This document shows, piece after piece, positions 1 to 9,560 of a DNA stretch of 64,000 bases. Below the pieces are notes generated by a model, which was given only the letters and a program-made list of their open reading frames with translations, did no database searches and had not been told where the DNA came from. The DNA lies in NCBI RefSeq assembly GCF_945882965.1, contig NZ_CAMCWY010000003.1, forward strand, positions 62,001 through 126,000, written 5' to 3'. Source of the stretch: Sphingorhabdus sp. EL138 (lineage in GTDB: Bacteria; Pseudomonadota; Alphaproteobacteria; Sphingomonadales; Sphingomonadaceae). The first letter of the stretch is position 1. Each line of letters begins with the position of its first letter. The position numbers were made by a program, and so were the translations under genes.

Positions 1-1
1 C

Positions 2-1492
2 AGCTATTTTTGGTCCGATGAACTTAAGCAGAAGTTCAACTGGACCGAACGTTTTGCAGGGCAGCCAGAGGTTCTTACCTATCTACAAACCGCCGCTGAC
101 CTTATGGACATCCGCAAGGATTATATTTTCAATCAGCGCGTTAAAACCGCGCGCTGGGATGATGAAAACAAGTATTGGGTAATTCAGCTCGAGGAGGGTG
201 GGTCAACCCCCATCACTTCTCGGTTTTTCTTCTCCGCTATGGGGCCGTTATCTGCACCACAGATGCCAAATGTTCCGGGCGTCTATACGTTCGAAGGCGA
301 CTGGTGGCATACGGGGCGCTGGCCACGGGACCCTGATAGCAATTATGGCGCGAAGATCGATTTTACCGGCAAGCGCGTAGCTGTTGTTGGTACCGGTGCT
401 TCGGGGGTTCAAGTCATTCAGGAAATGTCGAAGGTCGCCAAAGAACTTTACGTATTTCAACGTTCGCCCAACTGGACCAACCCTCTAGGTAATGCGCCGG
501 TCAGCCAAGAGGAGATGGATGAAATCAAGATTAATTACAACAAGTTGAACGAGTTCTGTGACACTACATTATCCGGCTTCCCTCACAAATGGATCGATCG
601 CGATACGCTCGACGTTCCTGAAGAGGAGCGCAATGCGACATTCGAAGAACTGTATAAAGGACCTGGTTTCCGTCTGTGGCTGGGCAATTATCACGACTAT
701 TTGGAAAATCCTGAAGCCAATAAAGTTGTGACAGAATTCGTAGCACGCAAGATCCGCGAGCGCGTTAAAGATCCTATAACCGCCGAGAAGCTGACGCCGC
801 GTGACCATGGATATGGAACGCGCCGCGTCCCGATGGATACCAAATATTACGAATGCTACAATCAGGACAACGTACATCTCGTCGACTTACGTGAAACGCC
901 GATGGAGCAGGTCGAGGCCACAGGTATTCGCACTTCGGACGGCAAATTGTACGAGGTCGACGTCATCATCTATGCGACCGGCTTCTACGCCATACGCGGT
1001 TCGCTGAGCCGGATTGAAATTTATGGTAAAGATGGTCGTTCGCTCAATCAGGTTTGGAAAGATGAGGGTGTTGAAACCTATCTCGGCCTCATGGTTGACG
1101 GGTTCCCTAACTTTTTCACGCTCGTCGGCCCCCAAAATGGTACGGTATTCTGCAACATTCCAAGATGTTCTGCGACTGCAATCGACTGGAACGAAGGTTT
1201 GATGCAGAATGTGTTCGATATGAACATAAAGACGATCGAAGCTGATCCTACCGCGCAACGTGAATGGAATGAGTTGTGCGAAGAGAAACTCGCGAAGGGG
1301 CTCCTGGGTAAAACCGATTCCTGGTTCACTGGTGTGAACAAAAATGTTGCGGGTGCACAAAAGCGGGAAGTTCTGTTTTACGCTGGAGGCATTCCGGAAT
1401 TCAAAGAACTCTGCGTAGATATCCAAAACGACAATTGGCGTGGTTTCCTGTTTGACGGCGTCCCTGCTGCAAAGTTGACCGAGCCTGCGTGA
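2..1492 (+). CDS. Baeyer-Villiger flavin monooxygenase (5'-truncated by window edge)
   Basis: Class B flavoprotein monooxygenase that would insert oxygen next to a ketone, giving an ester or lactone, using FAD and NADPH in the cytoplasm. The frame is open from base 2 with no start, and the residues before the first Met (SYFWSDELKQKFNW...) match the family, so the N-terminal FAD motif lies outside the window. Visible here are the Baeyer-Villiger fingerprint FxGxxxHxxxWP (FEGDWWHTGRWP, near base 290) and the second Rossmann motif GTGASG with the NADPH-binding region around bases 375-470. The stop overlaps the next start (GTGA, 1489-1492), so it is co-translated with the SDR. In this cluster it probably oxidises a cyclic ketone made by the SDR or by the P450 branch; that substrate link is inference. 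Confidence 0.9.
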   Translation, partial: SYFWSDELKQKFNWTERFAGQPEVLTYLQTAADLMDIRKDYIFNQRVKTARWDDENKYWVIQLEEGGSTPITSRFFFSAMGPLSAPQMPNVPGVYTFEGDWWHTGRWPRDPDSNYGAKIDFTGKRVAVVGTGASGVQVIQEMSKVAKELYVFQRSPNWTNPLGNAPVSQEEMDEIKINYNKLNEFCDTTLSGFPHKWIDRDTLDVPEEERNATFEELYKGPGFRLWLGNYHDYLENPEANKVVTEFVARKIRERVKDPITAEKLTPRDHGYGTRRVPMDTKYYECYNQDNVHLVDLRETPMEQVEATGIRTSDGKLYEVDVIIYATGFYAIRGSLSRIEIYGKDGRSLNQVWKDEGVETYLGLMVDGFPNFFTLVGPQNGTVFCNIPRCSATAIDWNEGLMQNVFDMNIKTIEADPTAQREWNELCEEKLAKGLLGKTDSWFTGVNKNVAGAQKREVLFYAGGIPEFKELCVDIQNDNWRGFLFDGVPAAKLTEPA

Positions 1493-2283
1493 GCATTTCG
1501 GAAACTTTAGAGACACGCCTGTCGCTGGCCGGTAAAACAGCCGTAGTGACAGGTGCTGCCAGTGGAATCGGTTTAGCTACTGCAAGGCTCTTTAGCCAAT
1601 TAGGCGCACAAACCGTGTTGCTTGACCGTGACCCAGATAAATTGAAATCAGGAACCAATGCGTGCACTGGTCAGCCCGGGCACGCACTTGGTTTTGAAGT
1701 TGATCTCGGCAACGCCGCAGCCATTGAAAATTGCTTTCAGCAAATAAATAACAAATGCGGTGGCATCGACATTCTTGTGAATTCGGCTGCCATGAATGTC
1801 TCAGGCCCAAGCGTCGATTATGATTTGGCAACTTGGCAGCAGGTTATTGATGTGAACCTGACAGGCTTATTTCTCGCATGCAGGCTTTCGGCCCGGTCTA
1901 TGATCGAACGCAAGGTAGGCGGATCAATAGTCAATGTTGCTTCGGTTGGAGGGTTAAGCGCCAATATTACGGGAAGGGCAAACGCAAATCCGTCTTACCG
2001 GGCAACGAAAGGCGCGGTAGTAAATCTGACCCGCGCGTTGGCTGTCGAGTGGGCATCGCAAAACATTAGAGTTAATGCAGTGGCACCGGGGTATGTGAGA
2101 ACACCGATGATAAGTCGGCTGACGGATGATCCGGCACGAGAGGCGGCAACTGTGGAAAAGATACCATTAGGACGTTTGGCGGAGCCTGAGGAAATCGGTT
2201 GGGTGATAGCGTTCTTGGCCGGTGAGGGGGCCTCTATGGTAACAGGGCAGATACTACCCGTCGACGGCGGCTTGTTGGCATGA
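1489..2283 (+). CDS. Short-chain dehydrogenase/reductase (SDR)
   Basis: Classical NAD(P)-dependent SDR of 264 residues, the usual length. It has the cofactor motif TGAASGIG near residue 20, NSAAM in place of the common NNAG, and the catalytic YRATK (YxxxK). The GTG start overlaps the stop of the monooxygenase gene by four bases. An alcohol/ketone interconversion feeding or following the Baeyer-Villiger enzyme is the natural reading of the pairing. Regulation is with the upstream gene; its promoter is outside the window. Substrate unknown. Confidence 0.9.
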   Translation: MSISETLETRLSLAGKTAVVTGAASGIGLATARLFSQLGAQTVLLDRDPDKLKSGTNACTGQPGHALGFEVDLGNAAAIENCFQQINNKCGGIDILVNSAAMNVSGPSVDYDLATWQQVIDVNLTGLFLACRLSARSMIERKVGGSIVNVASVGGLSANITGRANANPSYRATKGAVVNLTRALAVEWASQNIRVNAVAPGYVRTPMISRLTDDPAREAATVEKIPLGRLAEPEEIGWVIAFLAGEGASMVTGQILPVDGGLLA

Positions 2284-2298
2284 CAGTTTGGTTGAACG

Positions 2299-3315
2299 AT
2301 GTCTAAACGCGCCAAACCCCATGTACATCCTGTCGACGAGGCGTGGCTTGCACTGTCTAGTGAAACGCGCATTGAACCTGACATCGATATTGTCGATTCC
2401 CACGTTCATCTTTGGGACTTTTCCGATCCCAATTACTTTGCTGATAGCTATATCCGCGATGCAAAGTCCGCGGGCATTTCGTCATCGGTCTATGTTGATT
2501 GCACCATGGCCTATCGAGAAGATGGTCCAGTTGAATTGGAACCTGTGGGCGAAGTAGAATTTGCCTATGCTCAGGCTAATACTTCACCTCACGACGTTTC
2601 GGTGGCGGCGGGGATCATTGGATGGGCTGACCTTACATTAGGCAAGGGCGTTGGTCATGTCTTGGATGCGCTTGAAGTTGCCGGCAGAGGGCATTTTCGG
2701 GGTATCAGAACACGCGCAACATATGACCCAGATACTGCCGCTGGTTATGGCGCTTTGGGTGTCGGCCCCAGCCATATTTTGAGAAACGATTTTATGCTAG
2801 GCGCTGAGCAACTCCATGCGCAGGGGCATGTGCTGGATTTATATGCTTTCCACACCCAGCTAAACGAAGTTGCGGACTTAGCCCGTGCATTTCCCGGCTT
2901 GCCGATCATTCTTAACCATATCGGCGGGCCGCTTGGTGTGGGGCGCTATGCCGATATTGGAGAGCGAGTCTTTGCTGATTGGGCGCAAGGTATGACCGAT
3001 GTTGCGTCCTGCCCGAATGTCCAGGTGAAAATCTGTGGCTTTGCAATTTCGCGCATTGCCATCGTGCCGCTGCACGCGCGCGAACGACCATACTCATCGA
3101 TGGAAGTTGCTGAATTTTGTAAGCCTTGGGTTGACCATTGCTTATCAGCCTTTGGCGCGCAGCGGTGTATGTTCGGCAGTAATTTCCCCGTCGATAAAGT
3201 GGCTACGCCTATGCTGACGCTTGTCAATGCGATGAAGCACCTAACTTCGCATCTTTCTCATTCCGATCGTCAGGATTTCTTCGCGTCCAACGCCCGGCGG
3301 GTCTACAAAATTTAG
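2299..3315 (+). CDS. Amidohydrolase family 2 metal-dependent hydrolase
   Basis: TIM-barrel hydrolase of the amidohydrolase-2 superfamily (338 residues), related to lactonases and 2-pyrone-4,6-dicarboxylate hydrolase. The N-terminal metal motif is DSHVHLW after strand 1, a conserved NHIGGP stands in the middle, and GSNFPVDK marks the last metal-ligand region. It lies 15 bases after the SDR in the same direction. Next to a Baeyer-Villiger monooxygenase a lactone hydrolase would be a fitting role, because such enzymes produce lactones, but the family also contains decarboxylases and the sequence does not decide this. Start ATG 2299; an ATG-initiated frame at 2288 is a shadow. Confidence 0.85.
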   Translation: MSKRAKPHVHPVDEAWLALSSETRIEPDIDIVDSHVHLWDFSDPNYFADSYIRDAKSAGISSSVYVDCTMAYREDGPVELEPVGEVEFAYAQANTSPHDVSVAAGIIGWADLTLGKGVGHVLDALEVAGRGHFRGIRTRATYDPDTAAGYGALGVGPSHILRNDFMLGAEQLHAQGHVLDLYAFHTQLNEVADLARAFPGLPIILNHIGGPLGVGRYADIGERVFADWAQGMTDVASCPNVQVKICGFAISRIAIVPLHARERPYSSMEVAEFCKPWVDHCLSAFGAQRCMFGSNFPVDKVATPMLTLVNAMKHLTSHLSHSDRQDFFASNARRVYKI

Positions 3316-3342
3316 CGGCAAGCGCCGAAAAGGAAATTTAGA

Positions 3343-4533
3343 ATGTCGTCGCCATCTTCATCTGGCCAGTCGTTATCCGGCCTCAAGGCTCTTGATATTT
3401 CGAGGGTCATGGCTGCTCCATTCGCGGCCCAGATGCTGAGCGACCTGGGCGCCGAGGTCATCAAGGTTGAAGCTTTGGGCGGTGACGATACCCGCATTTG
3501 GGGCACTCATTATTTTCGGTCAGCCAATCGTGGTAAAAAGAGCATCGCGGTCAATCTTAAAGACAAAAGAGGGCAAAAAATTGTCCAGAAACTTGCGGTA
3601 CAATCGGATATTTTGCTCGAAAATTTCAAGGTCGGAGATCTGGTGCGCTACGGCCTGGACTATGAAACTCTGAGCAACGAAAATCCTGGGCTGCTTTATT
3701 TGTCGGTAACCGGCTTTGGCCAAACCGGTCCTCGCAGCGCACAACCTGGCTATGATACGATCATCCAGGGAATGACCGGGATCATGACTTTGTGTGGCGA
3801 GCCGGATCGGCCACCCGCGCGTGCCGGTCTACCGATGGTCGACATCATGTCTGGGTTAGTGGGGACTGTCGGGATTCTTGCTGCCTTGCATGAGCGGGTT
3901 CGATCTGGCCGAGGGCAACATATCGATATCTCGCTTTTTGACGTCGGTATGATGATGCTGGTCGATGCAGGGCAGGACTTTTTGGATCACAATCATGTCC
4001 AATCAAGATTGGGCGGTATTAATCGCAATTTTTCGCCCGCTCAGCCATTCCAAACATCGGATGGTTGGATTACGTTGGCAGTAGCAACAGACGATCAGTT
4101 TAAGCGCATGTGCGATGCGATGAACATTGGCGAATTCGTTAATGATCCCAGATTTTATGATAATACAGCCCGTGTCGCAAACCGGATTGCGCTCGCTCAA
4201 CTTCTGGCGCCTCTTTTTATAACGGACGCGACAGCCCAATGGGAGCGTATCTTCCTGGATGCTAAAGTCCCGTTGAGTCCGATTTTTAACATAGAAGAGG
4301 CCTTTGCCGAGCCACAAAGCGCTGCGCGAAATTTGATTTGGACGGTGGAGGACAAAATGCGGCTGATTGCAAATCCGCTTCAGCATATGAGCAGGACACC
4401 AGCGCGTCCTGCAGCACTACCGCCAGAGCTGGGGCAGGACGCACGCTCGGTTTTATGCGACAATCTTGAAATTTCTGACGATGAATTTGAAACGCTCGTT
4501 GCCGATGGCGTTGTTGGATCGCCGCCAGAATAA
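3343..4533 (+). CDS. CaiB/BaiF family (class III) CoA-transferase
   Basis: Class III CoA-transferase of 396 residues, full family length. These enzymes form intertwined dimers and move CoA between carboxylates through an aspartyl anhydride. N-terminal signature MAAPFAAQMLSDLGAEVIKV, the GFGQTGP loop around residue 125, and the catalytic Asp in MVDIMSG around residue 165 are present. It is the last gene of the leading operon, 27 bases after the amidohydrolase. Likely role: CoA activation of a ring-opened acid from the upstream oxidations, or racemase-like handling of a methyl-branched acyl-CoA (AMACR relatives). Confidence 0.9.
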   Translation: MSSPSSSGQSLSGLKALDISRVMAAPFAAQMLSDLGAEVIKVEALGGDDTRIWGTHYFRSANRGKKSIAVNLKDKRGQKIVQKLAVQSDILLENFKVGDLVRYGLDYETLSNENPGLLYLSVTGFGQTGPRSAQPGYDTIIQGMTGIMTLCGEPDRPPARAGLPMVDIMSGLVGTVGILAALHERVRSGRGQHIDISLFDVGMMMLVDAGQDFLDHNHVQSRLGGINRNFSPAQPFQTSDGWITLAVATDDQFKRMCDAMNIGEFVNDPRFYDNTARVANRIALAQLLAPLFITDATAQWERIFLDAKVPLSPIFNIEEAFAEPQSAARNLIWTVEDKMRLIANPLQHMSRTPARPAALPPELGQDARSVLCDNLEISDDEFETLVADGVVGSPPE

Positions 4534-4550
4534 ATTGTCGCTAAAATAAA

Positions 4551-4564
4551 AACAAATATTTGTG
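4551..4564. promoter_or_regulatory. Predicted TetR operator site 1 (before MFS gene)
   Basis: AACAAATATTTGTG, containing the perfect 12-bp palindrome ACAAATATTTGT at 4552-4563. It matches the motif at 7668, 9561, 19331 and 21220 and lies 44 bases before the MFS start. Binding by the TetR encoded at 8913 is inferred. Confidence 0.65.
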
Positions 4565-4607
4565 TACGCCATGGCATCGAAAAGATAATTCGAAAGGGAG
4601 GAGAAAC

Positions 4608-5930
4608 ATGGAGCCAGTTGAAAAGAACGCAGAGGTCGAGAATAGTCAGGGCGGACCTTATGCTTGGTACGCTCTCTTTGTGCTCATCGTCGCCTACACG
4701 TTTTCGTATTTAGATCGCCAAGCGCTAACGTTGATGGTTGGTCCTATCCGCAAATCTCTGGACATCTCGGATACTCAACTCAGCCTGCTTCACGGTCTTG
4801 CGTTTGCAATCTTTTACACCTTGCTTGGACTTCCCATTGGCCGCCTTGTTGATGGACACCGCCGAACCACGATTATCGCGATAGGCATCGCCATTTGGAG
4901 CATCATGACGGCGCTTTGTGGTCTGGCAAAAAACTTTACGCATATGTTTCTGGCCCGAATCGGTGTCGGAGTTGGCGAAGCAGCACTGTCACCGGGAGCA
5001 TATTCGCTCATCAGCGATTATTTCCCGCAGCGGACCAGGCCAATCGCACTCAGCCTTTATTTAAGCGCAGTTTATGTGGGCTCTGGCCTCGCGACCATAA
5101 TTGGCGGTGCGCTTATCTCGGTTATGCCTGCATTCGACGCTCCTTTTGTTGGTTATCTTGAACCATGGCAGGCCGTTTTTATCGTAATCGGACTTCCAGG
5201 CATTCTTGTCGCGATTTGGGTGCTGACAATGCGTGAACCCGCGCGCACTGGTAAAAAAATTGGCTTGGAGCCTACGATGGGGGCCACTTTTCGCTATGTT
5301 TGGGCAAATCGCAAAACCTACCTTACGTTTATCATGGGCTATGCCATGTTCACGCTCATGTGGACCAGCGCCACCGCATGGTACCCAGAATACTTCATGC
5401 GCATTTTTGGATGGACAACCAGCGAAGTAGGAACACGATTTGGCCTGACATTAATGATTGCAGGCGCAGCAGGTGTTTTGCTGGGTGGCATGCTGTCCAC
5501 CAAGCTGCGTGATCGCGGCAAGCTAGATGGCGGGATCCTGACGGCTATTATTGCAGCTGCAATCGCCCTGCCAGCCGGCCTGATCAGTTGCTCGCTTGGC
5601 ACGGCGTGGGGAACGTTGGCTGCGGTTTTTGTTTTTCAGTTCGGCTGTGCGATGCCGTTTGGCGCGGCGGCGGCTGCACTGCAAGAAATTACCCCTAACC
5701 AGATGCGTGGCCAGGTTACGGCCATTTATCTATTTGCTGCAAACATGTTCGGGATCGGTCTTGGGCCAACGGTAGTTGCCTTGATTACAGACAGGGTTTT
5801 TCGAGACGATTTGGCGCTGGGTAGTTCAATTTTTGTAGCAATCGGCATCAGCGGTCCGCTGACACTGGTGCTTCTCTGGTTCGCGCGCTCGACATATAAA
5901 AAGACTTTGGCCAATGTGGATTTTTCATGA
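4608..5930 (+). CDS. MFS transporter, Spinster-like
   Basis: Integral membrane carrier of the major facilitator superfamily, 440 residues with about twelve hydrophobic segments. YLDRQALTLMVGPIRKSL at the first helix and the loop GRLVDGHRRT between helices 2 and 3 are typical of the Spinster-like carriers common in sphingomonad catabolic clusters. The start is ATG 4608, not the earlier in-frame codon at 4560, because a strong ribosome site AAAGGGAGGAG lies just before it. It probably imports the organic acid or terpenoid handled by the cluster. A TetR-type operator lies 44 bases upstream, so it can be transcribed separately from the preceding operon. It converges with, and overlaps by six bases, the ligase gene on the other strand. 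Confidence 0.9.
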   Translation: MEPVEKNAEVENSQGGPYAWYALFVLIVAYTFSYLDRQALTLMVGPIRKSLDISDTQLSLLHGLAFAIFYTLLGLPIGRLVDGHRRTTIIAIGIAIWSIMTALCGLAKNFTHMFLARIGVGVGEAALSPGAYSLISDYFPQRTRPIALSLYLSAVYVGSGLATIIGGALISVMPAFDAPFVGYLEPWQAVFIVIGLPGILVAIWVLTMREPARTGKKIGLEPTMGATFRYVWANRKTYLTFIMGYAMFTLMWTSATAWYPEYFMRIFGWTTSEVGTRFGLTLMIAGAAGVLLGGMLSTKLRDRGKLDGGILTAIIAAAIALPAGLISCSLGTAWGTLAAVFVFQFGCAMPFGAAAAALQEITPNQMRGQVTAIYLFAANMFGIGLGPTVVALITDRVFRDDLALGSSIFVAIGISGPLTLVLLWFARSTYKKTLANVDFS

Positions 5931-7676
5931 AGGAAATCTTCCGGATTGCGAAAGCCGTTCGATTGCTAATTCGGTAAGCATGAACTTTTGCGGCCGTCCG
6001 GTGGCTGTGAGTGGGACGTACTGAGGCTTTAACAGGATCCCATATTTAGGGACCTTGAACTTTGCCAGTCGCGCAGCACAATGGGCGATTACATCGTCCA
6101 CAATCAGCGTAGCGCCATCTATCGGAACGATGCACAAACAGCCCACTTCTCCCATTTTGGGGTCCGGAATACCAATTGCAAAAACTTGCGCGATACCGGG
6201 ATAACTTATAAGCAGATCCTCAATTTCGCGGGGCATAACCATTTCACCACCGCACCGGTAGGTCTCCTTGAGGCGTCCGGTCAGTTTCAAATGCCCACCT
6301 TCAGAAAGCCGACCAATATCGCCTGACCTGAACCAGCCATCGGTTGTAAATGCTGCATCGGTCTCTTCAGGTTTTTCAAAATACCCCTGCGTAACAACTG
6401 GCCCACGAACTTGTAGCTCGCCATCACAGTTAAAGGGTAGTTCTTGACCTGTCTCGGGGTCTACCACACGGTATTGCGCCACCGATCCTCCAATCGCTTC
6501 GTCACCGGCTGTTCCTGCGAACTTGTAACGGCCATTTGAGTCTAGCAAAATCTCTGCGTCGTCCTCCGTCCAGGTGCACATGGTCGATGCAGTCGTTTCA
6601 GTCATGCCGTAAGCCGTATGAATTTCTGCGGCACCGAGCACCTCGCTAATGTCGGCCCAGACCGATGGCAGATTGACACCGCCACTGTTAAACACCGACA
6701 GCAACGTTTCAGAGTGGAAGCGACGCATGCGCGCTTGCTCAATCAAAGCTTGCGTCATCACAGGTACGCAAACTATGTCAGTTGCGTCCAGATTTTTTGC
6801 GAGGTCCAGCATTTCAGTTGGCTCGAAAATGGTTTGGGGAATAATTGAACCGCCAACAAACAGTGCCGCGACCCAACACTCGACGTAGCCAAATACATGG
6901 TACATTGGTAACGCAAAGAGAATGCGGCGACCGTCTTCAAATGACCGCGTTAAAGCCGAAGAGAACGCAGCACGAAGAATGTTGTCATGCGTCAACATCG
7001 CACCTTTGGGCCACCCGGTAGTACCCGACGTGTAAACGATGTCCGAGACCGACGAAGCGGAAGTCTTCGCTTCACGTTTCAAGAGATCAGCATCGCTCGC
7101 AGCGGTCGCAACGCAAGCAAGGTCAGAAATAGATCGAAATTCTGACGGTTCGCTTCCGTTTTGTGGCAATACAAATATATGCTCTAAGTCCGGCAGGCTC
7201 GAACGCAAACGAGCAAAATCACTTGTGTAATCGCGCCCGCGATGCTGGCTCATGCCGATCAGGATTTTGCTTTTTGATTGGTCTACAACATATCGCATCT
7301 CTTCATATTGGAGTAGATAATTTATAGGAACAGACACGTAGCCAGCGCGGGCAATCGCAAGTTTCATGATAGGAAATTCGGGATAATTTGCCATCACAAT
7401 TGCGACGTGCTCGCCAGCATTTAATCCGAGACCAATGAGACCAGACGCCCATCGGCGGCTCATGGACTGGGCTTCACGATAAGTAATGCTGTTGCCTGGC
7501 GTAAGCACGACAGGTCGCTCAGGAAACTCGCTTGCGATGTGGTCAAACAACCCGCTGATTGTGAGCGCTGGCCATGAAGGAAACCGCGAGAGTAGCTTTG
7601 ATCGTCTGATTGACGGGCGTTCCAACTTTCCTTTACTCCTCCATTGACCAAGCTTGCCAAACGCATTAACAAACAT
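5925..7676 (-). CDS. AMP-dependent acyl-CoA synthetase
   Basis: ANL-family adenylating enzyme (583 residues from the first ATG). ATP-binding motif YTSGTTGWPKG, GMTETT and RSGDIG are present. Two oddities: the hinge reads GGEMVMPREIE, and the C-terminal motif that usually carries the catalytic Lys (TGK) reads TGRPQK, Lys to Arg, which could weaken adenylation. The ATG at 7676 lies inside the operator 7668-7681 and has no ribosome site. A TTG at 7625 follows GGAGGAG and AAAGGAAAG and would give a 566-residue protein starting at the conserved part; I regard both starts as open. It is transcribed divergently from the acyl-CoA dehydrogenase gene through that operator. Confidence 0.85.
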   Translation of the reverse strand: MFVNAFGKLGQWRSKGKLERPSIRRSKLLSRFPSWPALTISGLFDHIASEFPERPVVLTPGNSITYREAQSMSRRWASGLIGLGLNAGEHVAIVMANYPEFPIMKLAIARAGYVSVPINYLLQYEEMRYVVDQSKSKILIGMSQHRGRDYTSDFARLRSSLPDLEHIFVLPQNGSEPSEFRSISDLACVATAASDADLLKREAKTSASSVSDIVYTSGTTGWPKGAMLTHDNILRAAFSSALTRSFEDGRRILFALPMYHVFGYVECWVAALFVGGSIIPQTIFEPTEMLDLAKNLDATDIVCVPVMTQALIEQARMRRFHSETLLSVFNSGGVNLPSVWADISEVLGAAEIHTAYGMTETTASTMCTWTEDDAEILLDSNGRYKFAGTAGDEAIGGSVAQYRVVDPETGQELPFNCDGELQVRGPVVTQGYFEKPEETDAAFTTDGWFRSGDIGRLSEGGHLKLTGRLKETYRCGGEMVMPREIEDLLISYPGIAQVFAIGIPDPKMGEVGCLCIVPIDGATLIVDDVIAHCAARLAKFKVPKYGILLKPQYVPLTATGRPQKFMLTELAIERLSQSGRFPS

Positions 7677-7681
7677 TTGTT
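7668..7681. promoter_or_regulatory. Predicted TetR operator site 2 (divergent ligase/ACAD promoter)
   Basis: AACAAACATTTGTT; both half-sites AACAAA and TTTGTT are perfect with a 2-bp centre. It sits between the divergent ligase (minus) and acyl-CoA dehydrogenase (plus) genes and overlaps the first possible ATG of the ligase, so one bound repressor could control both directions. Confidence 0.7.
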
Positions 7682-7738
7682 TATTAGCAAGCTCGCGCCA
7701 TTTGTGCAGCTAAAACCGCCATAAAAGGATGTTGGTCG

Positions 7739-8878
7739 ATGGATTTTAGTTTTACCGAAGAACAGCGGATGTGGAAAGACGTTGTGCATAATTTTATGGA
7801 CAATGAATTTGGCCGTGAGCTCACGTTAAAGCATGATCAAAGTCGCGAGTTTCCCGAAGAGCTATATCGCAAGATGGCGAAAGAAGGTTGGCTCGGCCTT
7901 TTAATCCCTGAGGATCAGGGTGGTCTTGGAATGGATAAAGATCCGGTCATGTTCGCAATCTTTTGCGAAGCGATCGGCAAGCTCAGTCTCGATACCGCAG
8001 CATGCATAATGACTTCGATGTTCACGGCAACAAATGTTGCAAAACATGGAACGGCGGAGCAGCGCAAAAAATATCTTGAGCCCTTTTTGGCCGGTGAAGC
8101 AAAATTCGCCATTTCTATCAGTGAGCCTCAATCCGGCTCGGACGCTGCAGGCGCAAGGTCGACCGCCAAGCACGTCGGTGATGAATGGGTAGTTAAAGGG
8201 AGCAAGGTCTGGTGCTCTGGCGCACACCACCCCAATACGTGCATTGCTATGATGCTGCGTACAGGTGAAGGGCGTTATGATTTTAGCGTACTACTCGTTC
8301 CGAACGATACGCCGGGATTGGAAATTCAGAAAATGGACACGCTTGTCCGCCGCAGCCTTGGAACAACATCACTGTTCATGGATGATCTGCGTGTGCCTGA
8401 GAGCGCTTTGTTGGGCGAAGCGGGTAAGGGATGGAAATATATCGGGGAACATCTTGATTTTGAGCGTCTGTCGATCGCAGCTTCTCAAATCGGCAACGCG
8501 CGCACTGCTCTTCAGGATACGCTTACTTATTTGAGTGAGAGAGAAGCTTTTGGTAAAAAGCTTGTGCAGTTCCAAGTACTAAAACATCGTTTGGCCGAAG
8601 ACCAAGCAAGATTGTCAGCTGCTTATTATCTTGTATATGCGGCTGCGTCGGCGATGGCGCGTGGCGAGAATGCAACCAGTCTGGTCTCTCAGGCGAAGCT
8701 GATATCGTCTCAAACTCTTTTTGATATTGCTACAAACGGGATGCAGGCACTCGGTGGCTATTCCCAGTTGCCAGAATATCATATGGAGCGTTATTTCCGC
8801 GAAGCTAAGCATGGTATGGTTGGGGGCGGCACCAACGAAATACTTAGAAGTATAATCGCAAAATCGATGGGGCTATAA
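7739..8878 (+). CDS. Acyl-CoA dehydrogenase
   Basis: FAD-dependent acyl-CoA dehydrogenase of 379 residues, introducing a 2,3-double bond into an acyl-CoA. The N-terminal MDFSFTEEQRMW, the flavin loop ISEPQSGSDA and the C-terminal helix YFREAKHGM are family hallmarks. At the usual catalytic-Glu position (EG in the xEGTxE motif) the protein reads VGGGTNEIL, so the base must lie elsewhere, as in the IVD/LCAD subgroups. Start ATG 7739 follows AAAAGGATG. It is the first gene of a rightward run that includes the TetR gene. Substrate could be a branched or cyclic acyl-CoA. Confidence 0.92.
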   Translation: MDFSFTEEQRMWKDVVHNFMDNEFGRELTLKHDQSREFPEELYRKMAKEGWLGLLIPEDQGGLGMDKDPVMFAIFCEAIGKLSLDTAACIMTSMFTATNVAKHGTAEQRKKYLEPFLAGEAKFAISISEPQSGSDAAGARSTAKHVGDEWVVKGSKVWCSGAHHPNTCIAMMLRTGEGRYDFSVLLVPNDTPGLEIQKMDTLVRRSLGTTSLFMDDLRVPESALLGEAGKGWKYIGEHLDFERLSIAASQIGNARTALQDTLTYLSEREAFGKKLVQFQVLKHRLAEDQARLSAAYYLVYAAASAMARGENATSLVSQAKLISSQTLFDIATNGMQALGGYSQLPEYHMERYFREAKHGMVGGGTNEILRSIIAKSMGL

Positions 8879-8912
8879 GCGCGCTCGATTTGTCGTTGGG
8901 GTAGAATTCAAT

Positions 8913-9509
8913 ATGGCAGGAACGCAAAAAGTCGACATGGATGGCAAGCCTCGCGCCGTTATAATGAACGTCGCTATGCATCTTTTCGGTAAGCAGGGCT
9001 TCAATGGGACCTCTATGCGTGTCATTGCAAATGCGGTGGGATTGCTGCCTGGGAGCCTTTATGCGCACATTGAGAGCAAGGAAGCGTTGCTACTTGAGAT
9101 TGTGGCAGATGGGATCGAGCGTTTCTTGGCTGCCGTCGAACCGCACGTGGCATCGTCAGGCAATCCGTTAGACCGCCTTCGTAAAATGATCATTGCCCAT
9201 GTTGAGGTCGTCGCGGACAACCCAGAGCGGTCGCAGGTCGTTTTTCATCAATGGCGCTTTTTGAGCCCTGAATATCTGCCCGAAGCGATTGAGCGAAGAA
9301 GGCGTTACGAAGCCTGCTTTGTCGAAGTTATCGAAGAGGGCGTAAAGACGGGACTGATAAGATCCGACTTGAATCACCGAATTGCTGTGCTTTCTATACT
9401 TGGGGCGATGAACTGGACCCCGGAATGGTTTTCCCCTGATGGGCGATTGAGCGCAGCTGAAGTCGGCGATTTGATGGCAAACACTTTGCTTGGCGGCATC
9501 TTAAGTTAA
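8913..9509 (+). CDS. TetR/AcrR family transcriptional regulator
   Basis: One-component repressor, 198 residues. The N-terminal helix-turn-helix spans about residues 20-60 (GTSMRVIANAVGLLPGSLYAHIESKEALL split over helices 2-4), followed by a variable ligand domain with a conserved-looking QWRFLSPEYLPE segment. It lies 34 bases after the acyl-CoA dehydrogenase and just before an operator. TetR proteins in beta-oxidation-type clusters (FadR, KstR2, PsrA families) usually sense acyl-CoA thioesters, and the same is likely here. The five palindromes of the AACAARTGWTTGTT type in this region are its probable targets, including the one after its own gene. Confidence 0.9.
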   Translation: MAGTQKVDMDGKPRAVIMNVAMHLFGKQGFNGTSMRVIANAVGLLPGSLYAHIESKEALLLEIVADGIERFLAAVEPHVASSGNPLDRLRKMIIAHVEVVADNPERSQVVFHQWRFLSPEYLPEAIERRRRYEACFVEVIEEGVKTGLIRSDLNHRIAVLSILGAMNWTPEWFSPDGRLSAAEVGDLMANTLLGGILS

Positions 9510-9560
9510 AACAATTTTTTGGGCGCTCGCTTGACTCCCGGGACAATTAAGCATACCAAA

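Noticed and set aside
887-1516. 209-codon minus-strand frame opposite the Baeyer-Villiger gene
   Set aside because: Shadow of a clearly coding gene on the other strand; no family features.
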